The notes under the pieces are model-generated. The model was given only the letters and a program-made list of their open reading frames with translations, was not told the DNA's origin and did no database searches. The position numbers and the translations under genes were made by a program. A DNA stretch of 64,000 bases from NCBI GenBank assembly GCA_902579115.1, contig CACHFP010000001.1, positions 124,001 through 188,000 of the forward strand. The letters run 5' to 3'. Positions within the stretch are counted from its first letter, which is position 1; each line of letters starts with the position of its first letter. Shown in pieces: positions 39,329-50,439 of this stretch. Source of the DNA: an uncultured Pelagibacteraceae bacterium. GTDB taxonomy: Bacteria > Pseudomonadota > Alphaproteobacteria > Pelagibacterales > Pelagibacteraceae.

Positions 39329-39571
39329 ATGACTGAGTTTACCCACGGAATTTTAACCGCCTCTAAAAGTATTTATTTAAATAACAAAGGATCTATATTA
39401 AGGACAATAATTTACACAATTGGCCACTTTGCTATAGCTATTACAGTATTAATGTTAATTGCTAACGTATCATTTATGATTGCTCTTACTGATGCAATTG
39501 TTGAGCCTTTAGCAAATGCAATTTGGTATTTTATATTGGATAAAATCTGGACGTCAAAGTATAAAAAATAA
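39329..39571 (+). CDS. DUF2061-like small membrane protein
   Basis: An 80-residue protein with two hydrophobic helices (FAIAITVLMLIANVSFMIALTD and the following VEPLANAIWYFILDKIW). The T-D-A-I-V-E-P-L-A-N-A-I-W-Y segment matches the DUF2061 pattern, in which a Glu and aromatic residues sit in the second helix. Function not known for the family. It is the last gene of the katG unit and converges on the SH3 protein gene with a 2-base gap. Confidence 0.7.
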   Translation: MTEFTHGILTASKSIYLNNKGSILRTIIYTIGHFAIAITVLMLIANVSFMIALTDAIVEPLANAIWYFILDKIWTSKYKK

Positions 39572-39573
39572 AT

Positions 39574-40020
39574 TTATAACAAACCCCATAAACTGCCTTT
39601 TTTAATCCAGCCCTCAAAATTTTCTACAGTTACTTTACACCAATCATTTTTACATTTTTTAATTTTGCAAAGTCTTCCTCTTTTTAGAATTACAGATGGC
39701 CTAGAGTAAACTGAAGGACTACTAAAAAGTAACTCCTCATCATTAATAATTAAAGCAGCTTTTTTCTTGGACAATTGTGAGATATGGATCCAACCAGTAT
39801 TATTTTCATGATCTCTAATTTTTCTAAAGTTTTCAAATTTTTCTTGTACCAAAACAGGTAAAAACTTTTTTTTATAAAATAACTTTATAGGATAGTCAAA
39901 AGACGGCCCTTGCCTTAGGTTCACCTTGTCATTTCTTAATGTTAAAAAATATTCATCATTAGCAAAAGTATTTTGGTTTAATAATATAAATACAAAAATG
40001 TAAAAAATTAATTTTAACAT
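39574..40020 (-). CDS. Secreted SH3-domain protein
   Basis: The 148-residue protein begins with a cleavable signal peptide (LIFYIFVFILLNQNTFAN, cut after FANA/FAND). Two bacterial SH3 modules follow: VNLRQGPSFDYPIKLFYKKKFLPVLVQE...TGWIHISQL (about 30-85) and a second, weaker one ending WCKVTVENFEGWIKKGSLWGLL. Such modules bind peptidoglycan or periplasmic proteins. The start overlaps the 3' end of the ThiF/MoeB-like gene by 7 bases, and the same order occurs in other alphaproteobacteria. Confidence 0.82.
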   Translation of the reverse strand: MLKLIFYIFVFILLNQNTFANDEYFLTLRNDKVNLRQGPSFDYPIKLFYKKKFLPVLVQEKFENFRKIRDHENNTGWIHISQLSKKKAALIINDEELLFSSPSVYSRPSVILKRGRLCKIKKCKNDWCKVTVENFEGWIKKGSLWGLL

Positions 40021-40757
40021 TTATTTACACACTTTGGATTACGAGGTATTTTGACGTTTCTAAAATTTGTTTTAATAGAATCGAATATCATCATTTTATT
40101 ACTTAAGTCAGTTTTAATTCCTAAGATAGTTTTTAATACCTCATTAGCTTGTAAGGAGCCTAAAATACCTGCAACAGGGGAGAAAATCCCATCTGTTTGA
40201 CAATTATTTTCAATTAAAGGCTTTTCAGGCATAAAGCATCTAAAACATGAACTCTTTTTTTTAAAATTAAATTTAAATAGATGCCCATCAAATTTACTAA
40301 TAGCTGCTGAAATGAGTACTTTTTTACTTTTTTTACAATAGTCATTAATTAAATATCTTGTTTCATAGTTATCAGTGCCATCGCAGATAATATCAAAGCT
40401 CTTAAAAATAGGTTTTATATTTTTAGAGGTTAATTTTTTTTTAAATATTCTTATATTTATTTTTTTATTGATCTTAAGTATTTTAACTTTTGCTCGATCA
40501 ACTTTGTACTTACCTATGTCACTTGAATTAAAAAGTGTTTGTCTGTTTAAATTACTTATTTCAACTTTATCGTCATCAACAATACCAACGCTGCCAACTC
40601 CTGAAGCTGCAAGATAAGTTAAAAGCGGACATCCTAAACCACCCATACCAATTATTAATATTTTTGAATTAAAAATTTTTTTTTGTCCCCTAATACCTAT
40701 TTTTTTTAAAATAATTTGTTTTTCAAACTGTTTTATATAGTTAAAATTGAAACTCAT
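40014..40757 (-). CDS. HesA/MoeB/ThiF-family adenylyltransferase
   Basis: E1-like enzyme of 247 residues that adenylates the C-terminal glycine of a ubiquitin-like sulfur carrier (MoaD or ThiS). The ATP site reads LIIGMGGLGCPLLTYLAASGVGSVGIVDDDKVEISNLNRQTLF, followed by ICDGTDNYETRYLINDYC with the conserved Asp and a Cys. Zinc-binding cysteine pairs are CFRCFMPE and the terminal CVNKC. The sulfur carrier is not encoded nearby, so whether it serves molybdopterin, thiamine or tRNA thiolation is open. A 56-base gap separates its start from the end of coaBC. Confidence 0.9.
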   Translation of the reverse strand: MSFNFNYIKQFEKQIILKKIGIRGQKKIFNSKILIIGMGGLGCPLLTYLAASGVGSVGIVDDDKVEISNLNRQTLFNSSDIGKYKVDRAKVKILKINKKINIRIFKKKLTSKNIKPIFKSFDIICDGTDNYETRYLINDYCKKSKKVLISAAISKFDGHLFKFNFKKKSSCFRCFMPEKPLIENNCQTDGIFSPVAGILGSLQANEVLKTILGIKTDLSNKMMIFDSIKTNFRNVKIPRNPKCVNKC

Positions 40758-40813
40758 TTTTTTGAATCTTTAATACTTTGAGTTTTTATAAACAAAATAT
40801 TTTTATTGGCTAT

Positions 40814-42046
40814 CTAGTTTAAATTTTTCTCTTCAATTAAGAGTTTATTCAAAATAAACTCTGTTATTTTATTCGCAATAAAACTTTTTTTATTTTTCTT
40901 TATTACTTTAACTTTTCCAATATTATCAATTATTGATACTCTGTTATAATCAGAGTTAAATCCACTATCTTTTTTTGAAATATCATTAGCAATTATCAAA
41001 TCGCAATTCTTTTTCCTCAATTTTAAATTAGAGTTTTTATTAATTTGGTCAGTCTCTGCAGAAAAACCAACAACTAACTTTGGCCTAAATCTATTATTTT
41101 TACCTAAAAATTCAAGAATATCTTTGTTTTTTTCTAATTCTATAGTTTTAAATTTATTGTAATTTTTTTTTATTTTATTTTTATTTTTTTTTATTGGTTT
41201 AAAGTCTGATACCGCAGCTGCACAAATTGCAACATCTACTGGTAAAGATTTCTTCACTGCATTAAACATTTCCTCTGCAGAAATTACTTTTATTAATTTA
41301 AAATTTTTTTGATAATTAATATTTGATGGCCCAGATATTAAAGTAGTTTTAACTCCTAATTTACTCAAAGCTAAAGCTATCTCATAACCTTGCTTTCCGC
41401 TTGACTCATTTGAAATATATCTTACAGGATCAATATATTCTCTTGTTGGTCCTGTTGTTACAACCGCCTTAAATTTTTTCTTCTTAAACAAATTTCTCTT
41501 GTCGAAGTAGTTTTTTAAAAATTTGTAGATCTGGTTAGGGCTTGACATTTTTCCTTCACCATATTCCCCACAAGCCATTTCTCCTTTTTCAGGGCCAATA
41601 AAAAGGTATCCATAATCTTTTAAAATTTCCACATTTTTTTGTGTTGCTTTATGCATCCACATTCTTACGTTCATTGCAGGAACTAATAAAACATCTTTGT
41701 TTGATGCTAAAATTACTGTTGTTGCTAGATCTTCAGCTTTTCCCAATCTTAGCTTAGTCATAAAATTAGCTGTTGTTGGCATCACAACAATTATATCAGC
41801 CCATCGAGATAAAGATATATGATCTATCTCAGCCTCATTATTTGCATCAAATATACTTTCAAAAGTTTTACTTTTAGCAAGCGTTGTTACAGACAGAGGA
41901 GTTACAAATTCTTTTCCACTTTTTGTTAAAATTGTTCTTATTTCATTATTTTCCTTTTTTAATAATCTTATAAGATCCAATGATTTGTATGCAGCTATAC
42001 CACCACCAATTATTATTAGAATTTTTTTATCTTTTAATTTCATCAT
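40814..42046 (-). CDS. coaBC: Bifunctional phosphopantothenoylcysteine synthetase/decarboxylase
   Basis: Two steps of coenzyme A synthesis in one protein of 410 residues. The N-terminal flavin-dependent CoaC domain has IIIGGGIAAYKSLDLIRLLKK, the catalytic His in AEIDHISLSRWADIIVVMPTTAN, PAMNVRMW, and the GEMACGEYGEGKM loop (catalytic Cys). The C-terminal CoaB domain (about 195-400) has TTGPTREYIDPVRYISNESSGKQGYEIA and AAAVSDFKP. Full length. It is the third gene of ubiE-ubiB-coaBC (transcribed leftward). dut, which often follows, is absent. Confidence 0.96.
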   Translation of the reverse strand: MMKLKDKKILIIIGGGIAAYKSLDLIRLLKKENNEIRTILTKSGKEFVTPLSVTTLAKSKTFESIFDANNEAEIDHISLSRWADIIVVMPTTANFMTKLRLGKAEDLATTVILASNKDVLLVPAMNVRMWMHKATQKNVEILKDYGYLFIGPEKGEMACGEYGEGKMSSPNQIYKFLKNYFDKRNLFKKKKFKAVVTTGPTREYIDPVRYISNESSGKQGYEIALALSKLGVKTTLISGPSNINYQKNFKLIKVISAEEMFNAVKKSLPVDVAICAAAVSDFKPIKKNKNKIKKNYNKFKTIELEKNKDILEFLGKNNRFRPKLVVGFSAETDQINKNSNLKLRKKNCDLIIANDISKKDSGFNSDYNRVSIIDNIGKVKVIKKNKKSFIANKITEFILNKLLIEEKNLN

Positions 42047-42049
42047 TAA

Positions 42050-43615
42050 TTAAAATACTAATAATACTACAATTACAATACCAAAAAAACTAATAACTAT
42101 ATTATTTCTAAAATTCTTTATTTTCATTTGCTCTATTTCTAAGTTCTTGTTAGTTCCTGTTGCTAAATTTAATTTTCCTTCAGACATAAGTTTAAGAGCG
42201 TAGTCAGCTCTATCCATTAAATCTGGCAAGTCTGGAATTCTTTTTAAAATTTCTGTTGATGTATTTAAGGCAGTATCAATAGTTGACTTTGGACTTTTTA
42301 AATTTTTGAGCCAATCTTCTAATACTGGCCTTGATACCTCCCAAATATTCGTTTCAGGATATAGTTTCCTTGCCACACCTTCAACGACCACCATAGTTTT
42401 TTGCAATAAAAGCAAAGGCGGTTGAGTTGCCATATTGAATTTTTCAGTTATTTCAAAAAGTTGAGCAAGTAAATTTCCGCCTGATATATCTTTAATAGAT
42501 TGTCCAAAAATAGGTTCTCCTACCGATCTTAAGGCTTGAGCAAATTCCTCTTTAGATGTTTCTTTAGGAACTAATCCAGCTTGAAAATGAACTTCCGCTA
42601 CTTTAATGTAATCTCTCTGTATAAAGCCATATAATATTTCAGCCAAAAATTTTCTGTTATTTTTATCTAAACGACCCATAATGCCAAAATCAACCGGAAT
42701 TATGTTGCCCTCTTTATCTACAAAAAGGTTTCCTTGATGCATATCTCCGTGAAAAAAACCATCACGTACGGCTTGTCTTAGAAAAAATTGTATTAGGTTT
42801 TCAGCAAGTTTTTTAAGGTCAACTCCTAACTCGTTAAGTTTTTGATGCTCTCTAATAGAAACACCATCTACTTTATCTAAGGTTAAAATCTTTTTAGTTG
42901 TATAATTCCAATAAATTTTTGGGACATTAAAACCATAATCATTTTTGGTATTCTCGTAAAGTTCATTTGCTGCTGCTGCCTCAAATCTTAAATCCATTTC
43001 TATATTAGTAATTTCTCTTAACAAATGAACAACTTCTATTAGTTTAAGTCTCCTAGCTTTTGTGAAAGTATTTTCGACAATGTATGCAAAAAGCATTAAG
43101 GCATCCAATTCCTCATTGAATAATTCTTCAATATTGGGCCTCAAAATTTTAATAGCGACTTGTTTTTCTTTATCATCAATTTTTATTTTAGCAATGTGAA
43201 CTTGAGCTATTGATGCTGCTGCGATTGGTTCACCTATATCTATAATATCTTTATAATAATTTTCACCGATCTCTCTCTTAATAATTTTCTTTGCTTCAAA
43301 TAAATCAAAAGCTGGAACTTTATCCTGTAACTTTTCAAGATTTTTAGCTAATTCTTCTCCAATAATATCTGGCCTCGTAGCAAGGAATTGACCTAATTTA
43401 ATAAAAGTTGTACCCATACCCTGCAATGCTGTGCAAAGTTTTTCTCCAGAAGTTTTATTTTTATCTTGGTGCTTTGGAGTAGATCCTAAAGAAATAAAAT
43501 TAAAGAATATATTTAAACTTGCTGGGAGCGAGTGTATTTCATTAATTGTTTCTATTGCACCTGAAGTGGATAATTTTCTAGCAATTGTAAATAATTTCAA
43601 AACTCTTTTTAACAT
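42050..43615 (-). CDS. ubiB: Ubiquinone biosynthesis regulatory protein kinase-like UbiB
   Basis: Atypical ADCK/ABC1-type kinase of 521 residues. The KxGQ motif (FIKLGQFLATRPDIIGEELAKNLEKLQDKVPAF) near residue 75, the alanine-rich loop (IAAASIAQVHIAKI), the nucleotide-binding Lys (VAIKILRPN), FHGDMHQGNLFV and IIPVDFGIMGRL are all in place. It is an ATPase needed for coenzyme Q synthesis in the membrane. The hydrophobic C-terminus (NNIVISFFGIVIVVLLVF) would anchor it. It lies between ubiE and coaBC with only 3 bases or fewer on either side. Confidence 0.96.
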   Translation of the reverse strand: MLKRVLKLFTIARKLSTSGAIETINEIHSLPASLNIFFNFISLGSTPKHQDKNKTSGEKLCTALQGMGTTFIKLGQFLATRPDIIGEELAKNLEKLQDKVPAFDLFEAKKIIKREIGENYYKDIIDIGEPIAAASIAQVHIAKIKIDDKEKQVAIKILRPNIEELFNEELDALMLFAYIVENTFTKARRLKLIEVVHLLREITNIEMDLRFEAAAANELYENTKNDYGFNVPKIYWNYTTKKILTLDKVDGVSIREHQKLNELGVDLKKLAENLIQFFLRQAVRDGFFHGDMHQGNLFVDKEGNIIPVDFGIMGRLDKNNRKFLAEILYGFIQRDYIKVAEVHFQAGLVPKETSKEEFAQALRSVGEPIFGQSIKDISGGNLLAQLFEITEKFNMATQPPLLLLQKTMVVVEGVARKLYPETNIWEVSRPVLEDWLKNLKSPKSTIDTALNTSTEILKRIPDLPDLMDRADYALKLMSEGKLNLATGTNKNLEIEQMKIKNFRNNIVISFFGIVIVVLLVF

Positions 43616-44320
43616 TTAAATTTTCCAACCCGAATGTATAGCTGAAATACCGCTTGAAAGATTTCTAAATTCCACATTAGTGAAACCATTTTTAATCATC
43701 AGTTTTAATAGTTCTTTTTGATTATAAAAATCTTCTATACTTTGTGTTAAATAACTGTATGGTTTCTCAGATCCCACAATTAACTTACCTATGTATGGTA
43801 AGGCCTTTGAATATTGATGGTATAAAAAGTTCAATATTTCATTATCTATTTTTGAAAATTCTAAGCACATAAAACGTCCACCTGGTTTTAAAACTCTAAA
43901 AGCTTCTCTTAAGGTTTTATTAATATCTGTTACATTCCTTATTCCGAAACTTATAGAATAATAGTCAAATGTATTATCTCTTACCGGTATTTTTTCTGCA
44001 TTTGCACATATCCATTCAATAGAATTATAACTTTTGAGCTTTAGTTTTCCTTGACTCATCATTTCTTTGTTAGGTTCTACACAAGTAATCGAACTCGAAT
44101 TATTAGATTTACTGAAAAATAATTTAGCTATATCTCCAGTGCCTGCCGCAACATCGATTAATTTGGTATTTGGTTGAGGATTCATCCAATTTATAAATTT
44201 CTCCTTCCAAGCGCGGTGAATACCCAATGACATAATATCATTCATTAAATCATAATTTTTATGCACTTTAGAAAATACAGAATTGACTAATTTATTTTTA
44301 TCTTGAATAGTAGTTTTCAT
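43616..44320 (-). CDS. ubiE: Ubiquinone/menaquinone C-methyltransferase UbiE
   Basis: SAM-dependent C-methyltransferase of 234 residues acting in ubiquinone synthesis. Motifs are NDIMSLGIHRAWKEKFINW, the SAM-binding LIDVAAGTGDIAKLFF, and DNTFDYYSISFGIRNVTDINKTLREAFRVLKPGGRFMCLEFS. It is the first gene of ubiE-ubiB-coaBC and is divergent from mutM with only 11 bases between the starts, so both promoters must overlap the neighbouring gene starts. Confidence 0.97.
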   Translation of the reverse strand: MKTTIQDKNKLVNSVFSKVHKNYDLMNDIMSLGIHRAWKEKFINWMNPQPNTKLIDVAAGTGDIAKLFFSKSNNSSSITCVEPNKEMMSQGKLKLKSYNSIEWICANAEKIPVRDNTFDYYSISFGIRNVTDINKTLREAFRVLKPGGRFMCLEFSKIDNEILNFLYHQYSKALPYIGKLIVGSEKPYSYLTQSIEDFYNQKELLKLMIKNGFTNVEFRNLSSGISAIHSGWKI

Positions 44321-44331
44321 ATTAGAATTAT

Positions 44332-45201
44332 ATGCCAGAATTGCCAGAAGTTGAAGTTGTTAAAAGGACCCTAGAGAAAAAAATCTTAAATTTGATTATT
44401 GAAAAAGTAAATATCAACGATGGTAATCTAAGATATAAGGTCAATAAAGAGGAAATTTCAAAATTGAAAGGAAAAAGATTTAAAAAGATAAAAAGAAGAT
44501 CAAAGTTTTTAATTTTTGAATTTAACAAAAATTTTGTTATGTTAGTTCATCTTGGCATGACAGGAAAATTCTTTTTTGTAGATAAAAAAGAAAAAAAATT
44601 TAAAACCAGTTTTTACTATAACTTAAATAAACTAACAGATCAAAAGCATAATAGAGTTGTATTTTGTTTTAAAAATAAAGAGAAATTGATTTATAATGAT
44701 GTAAGAAAATTTGGCTTTATCAAATTATATGATAGTGATAAATTAAAGAAGATTTCTCATCTCAAATATTTGGGTCCAGAGCCACTAGAAGAAAAATGGA
44801 ATTCAAAATATTTCAAAAAATATATCCTGAATCGCAAAAGATCAGTCAAAAATATTTTGATGGATCAAAAATTTATATCAGGTTTAGGTAATATTTACGT
44901 AAATGAAATTTTATTCCAAAGCAAAGTCAGACCTGAAAGAAAAGTCTCAAAACTAAATGACGATGAAATTAACAAAATTGTAAATTATTCTAAAAAAATT
45001 TTAAGAAGATCCATTAAATTAGGAGGCTCAACAATTAAAGATTTTTCTAGTGACAATGGAAAAAAAGGTATTTTTCAGCAGCATTTTAAAGTGTATGGGA
45101 GAAAGGGAGAAAAGTGTTCTAATACAGATTGCAACAATAGTATAATTCGTACAGTAATTTCAAATCGTGCTTCATTTTTTTGCAAAAGTTGTCAGAAATA
45201 A
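44332..45201 (+). CDS. mutM: Formamidopyrimidine-DNA glycosylase (Fpg)
   Basis: Removes 8-oxoguanine and formamidopyrimidine from DNA and nicks the abasic site. The N-terminal PELPEVEVV with catalytic Pro1/Glu2 (after Met removal) is intact. GMTGKFFFV and the H2TH region with FISGLGNIYVNEILFQSKVRPERK follow. The C-terminal zinc finger has four Cys (KCSNTDCN and FFCKSCQK). 289 residues, slightly longer than E. coli MutM (269) because of Lys-rich insertions. Divergent from ubiE; rpsT lies downstream with its own promoter. Confidence 0.97.
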   Translation: MPELPEVEVVKRTLEKKILNLIIEKVNINDGNLRYKVNKEEISKLKGKRFKKIKRRSKFLIFEFNKNFVMLVHLGMTGKFFFVDKKEKKFKTSFYYNLNKLTDQKHNRVVFCFKNKEKLIYNDVRKFGFIKLYDSDKLKKISHLKYLGPEPLEEKWNSKYFKKYILNRKRSVKNILMDQKFISGLGNIYVNEILFQSKVRPERKVSKLNDDEINKIVNYSKKILRRSIKLGGSTIKDFSSDNGKKGIFQQHFKVYGRKGEKCSNTDCNNSIIRTVISNRASFFCKSCQK

Positions 45202-45206
45202 TAAAG

Positions 45207-45237
45207 TTGACCCATATAATACCTCCATATATATAAT
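45207..45237 (+). promoter_or_regulatory. Candidate sigma-70 promoter of rpsT
   Basis: TTGACC at 45207-45212 is followed after 17 bases by TATATA (45230), with TATAAT also present at 45232 (19-base spacing). The start of rpsT is at 45246, so the leader would be very short. This is the best -35/-10 pair I found in the window. Confidence 0.5.
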
Positions 45238-45245
45238 CCTTAAAA

Positions 45246-45497
45246 ATGCCTAATACAAAATCAGCTATTAGAAGAGTTAGACGGGTAAAAAAACAAACCC
45301 AAATAAATAGAATAAGAAAAAGCAAATATAAAAATGCAATAAAGCAGATGGATTTATTATTAAAATCAAAAGATAAAGAAAAAGCAAAAAAATTTTTTCA
45401 AAAATTTCAATCAATTCTAATGCAGGTTGCTAAATCTGGAGTAGTAAATAAAAAAACTGCATCAAGAAAAATTTCAAGAGTTTCAAAAAAAATTTAA
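45246..45497 (+). CDS. rpsT: 30S ribosomal protein S20
   Basis: An 83-residue, very basic helical protein that binds the 5' domain and 3' minor domain of 16S rRNA. PNTKSAIRRVRRVKKQTQINRIRKSKYKNAIKQM and the C-terminal SGVVNKKTASRKISRVSKKI are the family pattern. The position just upstream of dnaA (mutM-rpsT-dnaA) is conserved in alphaproteobacteria. A candidate promoter lies in the 44-base spacer after mutM. Confidence 0.96.
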   Translation: MPNTKSAIRRVRRVKKQTQINRIRKSKYKNAIKQMDLLLKSKDKEKAKKFFQKFQSILMQVAKSGVVNKKTASRKISRVSKKI

Positions 45498-45727
45498 TTT
45501 TAATCAATCAATTTCAAGTTGATTAATTACCTTAAGTAAGAATTTTGATAATTTAAAATCAAAATATAGTTTCATTTTTAAGTTGTAAATAATTTTTTAT
45601 TTAAAAAAAATTATTTCTATCTGAACGATAAAGATACAACCCAAATTCATTTTTTTTTTTTAAATTAAAAATATTTCTTGCAAAATTTCTTAAATCAGAG
45701 TTTATAGAAATATCTTTAAGAACCAGC
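45498..45727. other. Longest intergenic region, between rpsT and dnaA
   Basis: About 230 bases at very high A+T. It starts with a perfect 8-bp inverted repeat, TTAATCAA (45500) and TTGATTAA (45519), right after the rpsT stop, which could be a weak terminator although no T-run follows. A pyrimidine tract lies near 45650. I searched for TTATCCACA-type DnaA boxes and found no convincing cluster. It must contain the dnaA promoter; it may contribute to an origin, but nothing seen proves this. A 42-codon ORF on the minus strand is discussed in the findings. Confidence 0.5.
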
Positions 45728-47119
45728 ATGGAAAACAAAAATTTTATAAAACAAAAAACTTATGTTTCAGAAGAGGAAAACACTCTTAACTGGGAAGAAG
45801 TTCAAAATGCATTTAAAAAATCATTTGGTAGTGAGATTTATAACAGCTGGCTTGAAAAGATTTCCCTCATAAAAGAGTATAACGATTATCTAATTCTCGG
45901 AGTACCTACTAGATTTTTTAGAGATTGGATAGTTTCTCGTTATTTAGATAAAATTCTAGAACAAGTAAAAGGTTTTAAACTGAGTCTTAATCGAATAGAA
46001 TTTAATATTATTGAGGAAAATAAAAAAAATCAGGAACACTTAAAAATTGACGAGCTCAATAAAGTAACGGAAATCAATGATTCAATACTTAATTACAATA
46101 GACTTAATCCCAACCTCAATTTTAACAGCTTTATTAAGGGAAAAAGTAATGATGTTGCCCTTTCATACTCAAAAAAAGTGTGTGAACATGTGTCGAGATA
46201 TAACCCTCTTTATATATGCGGCGGTGTAGGTTTAGGTAAAACACATCTATTAAACGCAATTGGTTTAGAGCTACAACCAGATAATAATGTTATGTTTATT
46301 TCGGCGGAAAGATTTATGTATCACTTTATAAAATCAATTAAGAAAAATGATATGGTCAATTTTAAGGATTTTTTTAGAAAATCCTCTATTTTTATAATTG
46401 ACGATATTCAATTTATTAGCGGAAAAGAGAGCCTGCAAGAAGAGTTCTTTCACACATTTAATAGTTTGATGGAAAAAGGCTCCCAAATCGTTATTTCTGC
46501 TGATAGGTCTCCCATGAAACTTGATAGAGTGCAAGAAAGAATTAAATCACGACTTTCTGGTGGATTAGTTGTAGACATCGAGTCTCCAGATTTAGATTTA
46601 AAGATCAAAATAATCAAAAAGAAAATTGAAGAAATTCAAAGTCAATTCAAGGAAAGCATCAACTTATCAGATGATGTGATAAATTTTATTGCTAACGAGA
46701 GCAAGACTAACATTAGAGAACTAATAGGAGTGCTAAATAGAATAATTGCATTTAGCAGAGTTCATAACAAAGCATTATCTATAACTGAATGTAAAAATAT
46801 CTTAAAAGATGTTTTTAACCAAATAAGAGTTATTACAGTCGATAAAATACAAAATACCGTTTCGAATTACTTTAATATATCTCTAAGTGAGATGTTATCA
46901 CAGAGAAGATCTAGACCTTTAGCCAGGCCTAGACAAGTAGCTATGTATCTTGCTAAAAAAATGACTACTAGATCTCTACCGGAAATTGGTCGAAGATTCG
47001 CAAATAGAGATCATACAACTGTAATACACGCTGTTAAAACTATTACTAGGTTATCTGAACAAGATGATGAAATGCAAAAAAACATTAATCAGATTAAAAA
47101 TCTTTTATTAGAGCAATAG
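45728..47119 (+). CDS. dnaA: Chromosomal replication initiator protein DnaA
   Basis: The 463-residue protein has an N-terminal helicase-loading domain (LNWEEVQNAFKKSFGSEIYNSWLEKI), a linker, the AAA+ domain (LYICGGVGLGKTHLLNAIG, FIIDDIQFISGKESLQEEFFHTFNSLM), and the C-terminal DNA-binding domain with LARPRQVAMYLAKKMTTRSLPEIGRRFANRDHTTVIHAV, the signature recognising the DnaA box. It opens the origin. All key residues for ATP and box binding appear present. dnaN follows after 4 bases. Confidence 0.98.
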   Translation: MENKNFIKQKTYVSEEENTLNWEEVQNAFKKSFGSEIYNSWLEKISLIKEYNDYLILGVPTRFFRDWIVSRYLDKILEQVKGFKLSLNRIEFNIIEENKKNQEHLKIDELNKVTEINDSILNYNRLNPNLNFNSFIKGKSNDVALSYSKKVCEHVSRYNPLYICGGVGLGKTHLLNAIGLELQPDNNVMFISAERFMYHFIKSIKKNDMVNFKDFFRKSSIFIIDDIQFISGKESLQEEFFHTFNSLMEKGSQIVISADRSPMKLDRVQERIKSRLSGGLVVDIESPDLDLKIKIIKKKIEEIQSQFKESINLSDDVINFIANESKTNIRELIGVLNRIIAFSRVHNKALSITECKNILKDVFNQIRVITVDKIQNTVSNYFNISLSEMLSQRRSRPLARPRQVAMYLAKKMTTRSLPEIGRRFANRDHTTVIHAVKTITRLSEQDDEMQKNINQIKNLLLEQ

Positions 47120-47123
47120 TGAA

Positions 47124-48239
47124 ATGCAATTTGTTGTAAAAAGAGACATATTATTAAAATCATTAAATTTTGTTCAGGGAGTTGTCGAGAAAAAAAATAC
47201 CTTACCAATACTTTCAAATGTGCTTATTCAGTTGAAGAATAAAAAATTATCAATCATTGCAACTGATTTGGACATAATTTTCTTTGACGAAATATCAGAA
47301 GTAAAAATTGTAACTGAGGGAAGCACAACTACCTCAGCAGCTATACTTTATGATATTTTAAGAAAAATTTCCTCTAATTCAGAATTAAAATTTGATCTTA
47401 AGACAGAAAATAAATTAAGTTTAAAAAGTGAAAATGCTGATTTTAATTTATTATGCCTACCAACAGATAATTTTCCTTCATTTGCAAACAATTTTGAGGG
47501 ACAGGAAATTGAAATAAACAATCAAAAATTTTTAAAATTGTTAAATAAAACGAGAATCTCTATTTCAAATGATGATACAAGACACTATTTAAATGGTATA
47601 TTTATACACCTAACAGAGGCACAAGGTAGAAATTTCCTAACTGGAGTAGCCACAGATAGCCATAGATTATCTTCAAGCAGTTTGGAAATTAATAATATTA
47701 ACGATTTCAATTCGATTATTTTACCCAGAAAAACTGTATATCAGCTTTGTTCACTTTTATCTGAGTCAAACGACAAACTTTCTATGCAATTAAGTGAGAA
47801 TAAGATTAAGTTTACATTAGGCAAAATGAAGTTGATTTCAAAAGTTATTGACGGAAAATTTCCAGATTATAAAAAAGTAGTTCCTGTTGGCAACAATAAA
47901 CAACTTACAGTATCCACAAAGGATTTTATCAATTCAATCGAGCGTGTTGCAAGCGTATCTTTGGATAGAAAAGAAGGAGTTAAGTTAGCTATAAGTAGAG
48001 ATAATATCCAGCTCTCAGTAAACAGTGCTAATTCCGGTGAGGGAAACGAAATAATAAAAGCAGAATTCAATTCTGAAAATTTAAATATAAGTTTTAACTC
48101 AAAATATCTTATCGATATAGCATCTGAAGTAGAAGATAAAAATTTAAAATTAAATTTAAAAGATGCAACCTCTCCAGTTCTAGTAGAGGATCTCTCTGAT
48201 AAAAACAGTTATTATGTTATAATGCCGATGAAAATTTAA
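47124..48239 (+). CDS. dnaN: DNA polymerase III beta sliding clamp
   Basis: The 371-residue ring-forming clamp tethers the replicative polymerase. Three repeated domains are visible from sequence: the first with NTLPILSNVLIQLKNKKLSIIATDLDI, the second around NDDTRHYLNGIFIHLTEAQGRNFLTGVATDSHRLS, and the last ending SPVLVEDLSDKNSYYVIMPMKI. The ending VIMPMKI resembles the VIMPMRL of other DnaN. It is followed by a 139-base gap where recF would be expected, and then gyrB. Confidence 0.98.
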   Translation: MQFVVKRDILLKSLNFVQGVVEKKNTLPILSNVLIQLKNKKLSIIATDLDIIFFDEISEVKIVTEGSTTTSAAILYDILRKISSNSELKFDLKTENKLSLKSENADFNLLCLPTDNFPSFANNFEGQEIEINNQKFLKLLNKTRISISNDDTRHYLNGIFIHLTEAQGRNFLTGVATDSHRLSSSSLEINNINDFNSIILPRKTVYQLCSLLSESNDKLSMQLSENKIKFTLGKMKLISKVIDGKFPDYKKVVPVGNNKQLTVSTKDFINSIERVASVSLDRKEGVKLAISRDNIQLSVNSANSGEGNEIIKAEFNSENLNISFNSKYLIDIASEVEDKNLKLNLKDATSPVLVEDLSDKNSYYVIMPMKI

Positions 48240-50433
<2,194 letters not shown>

Positions 50434-50439
50434 TTGCTG

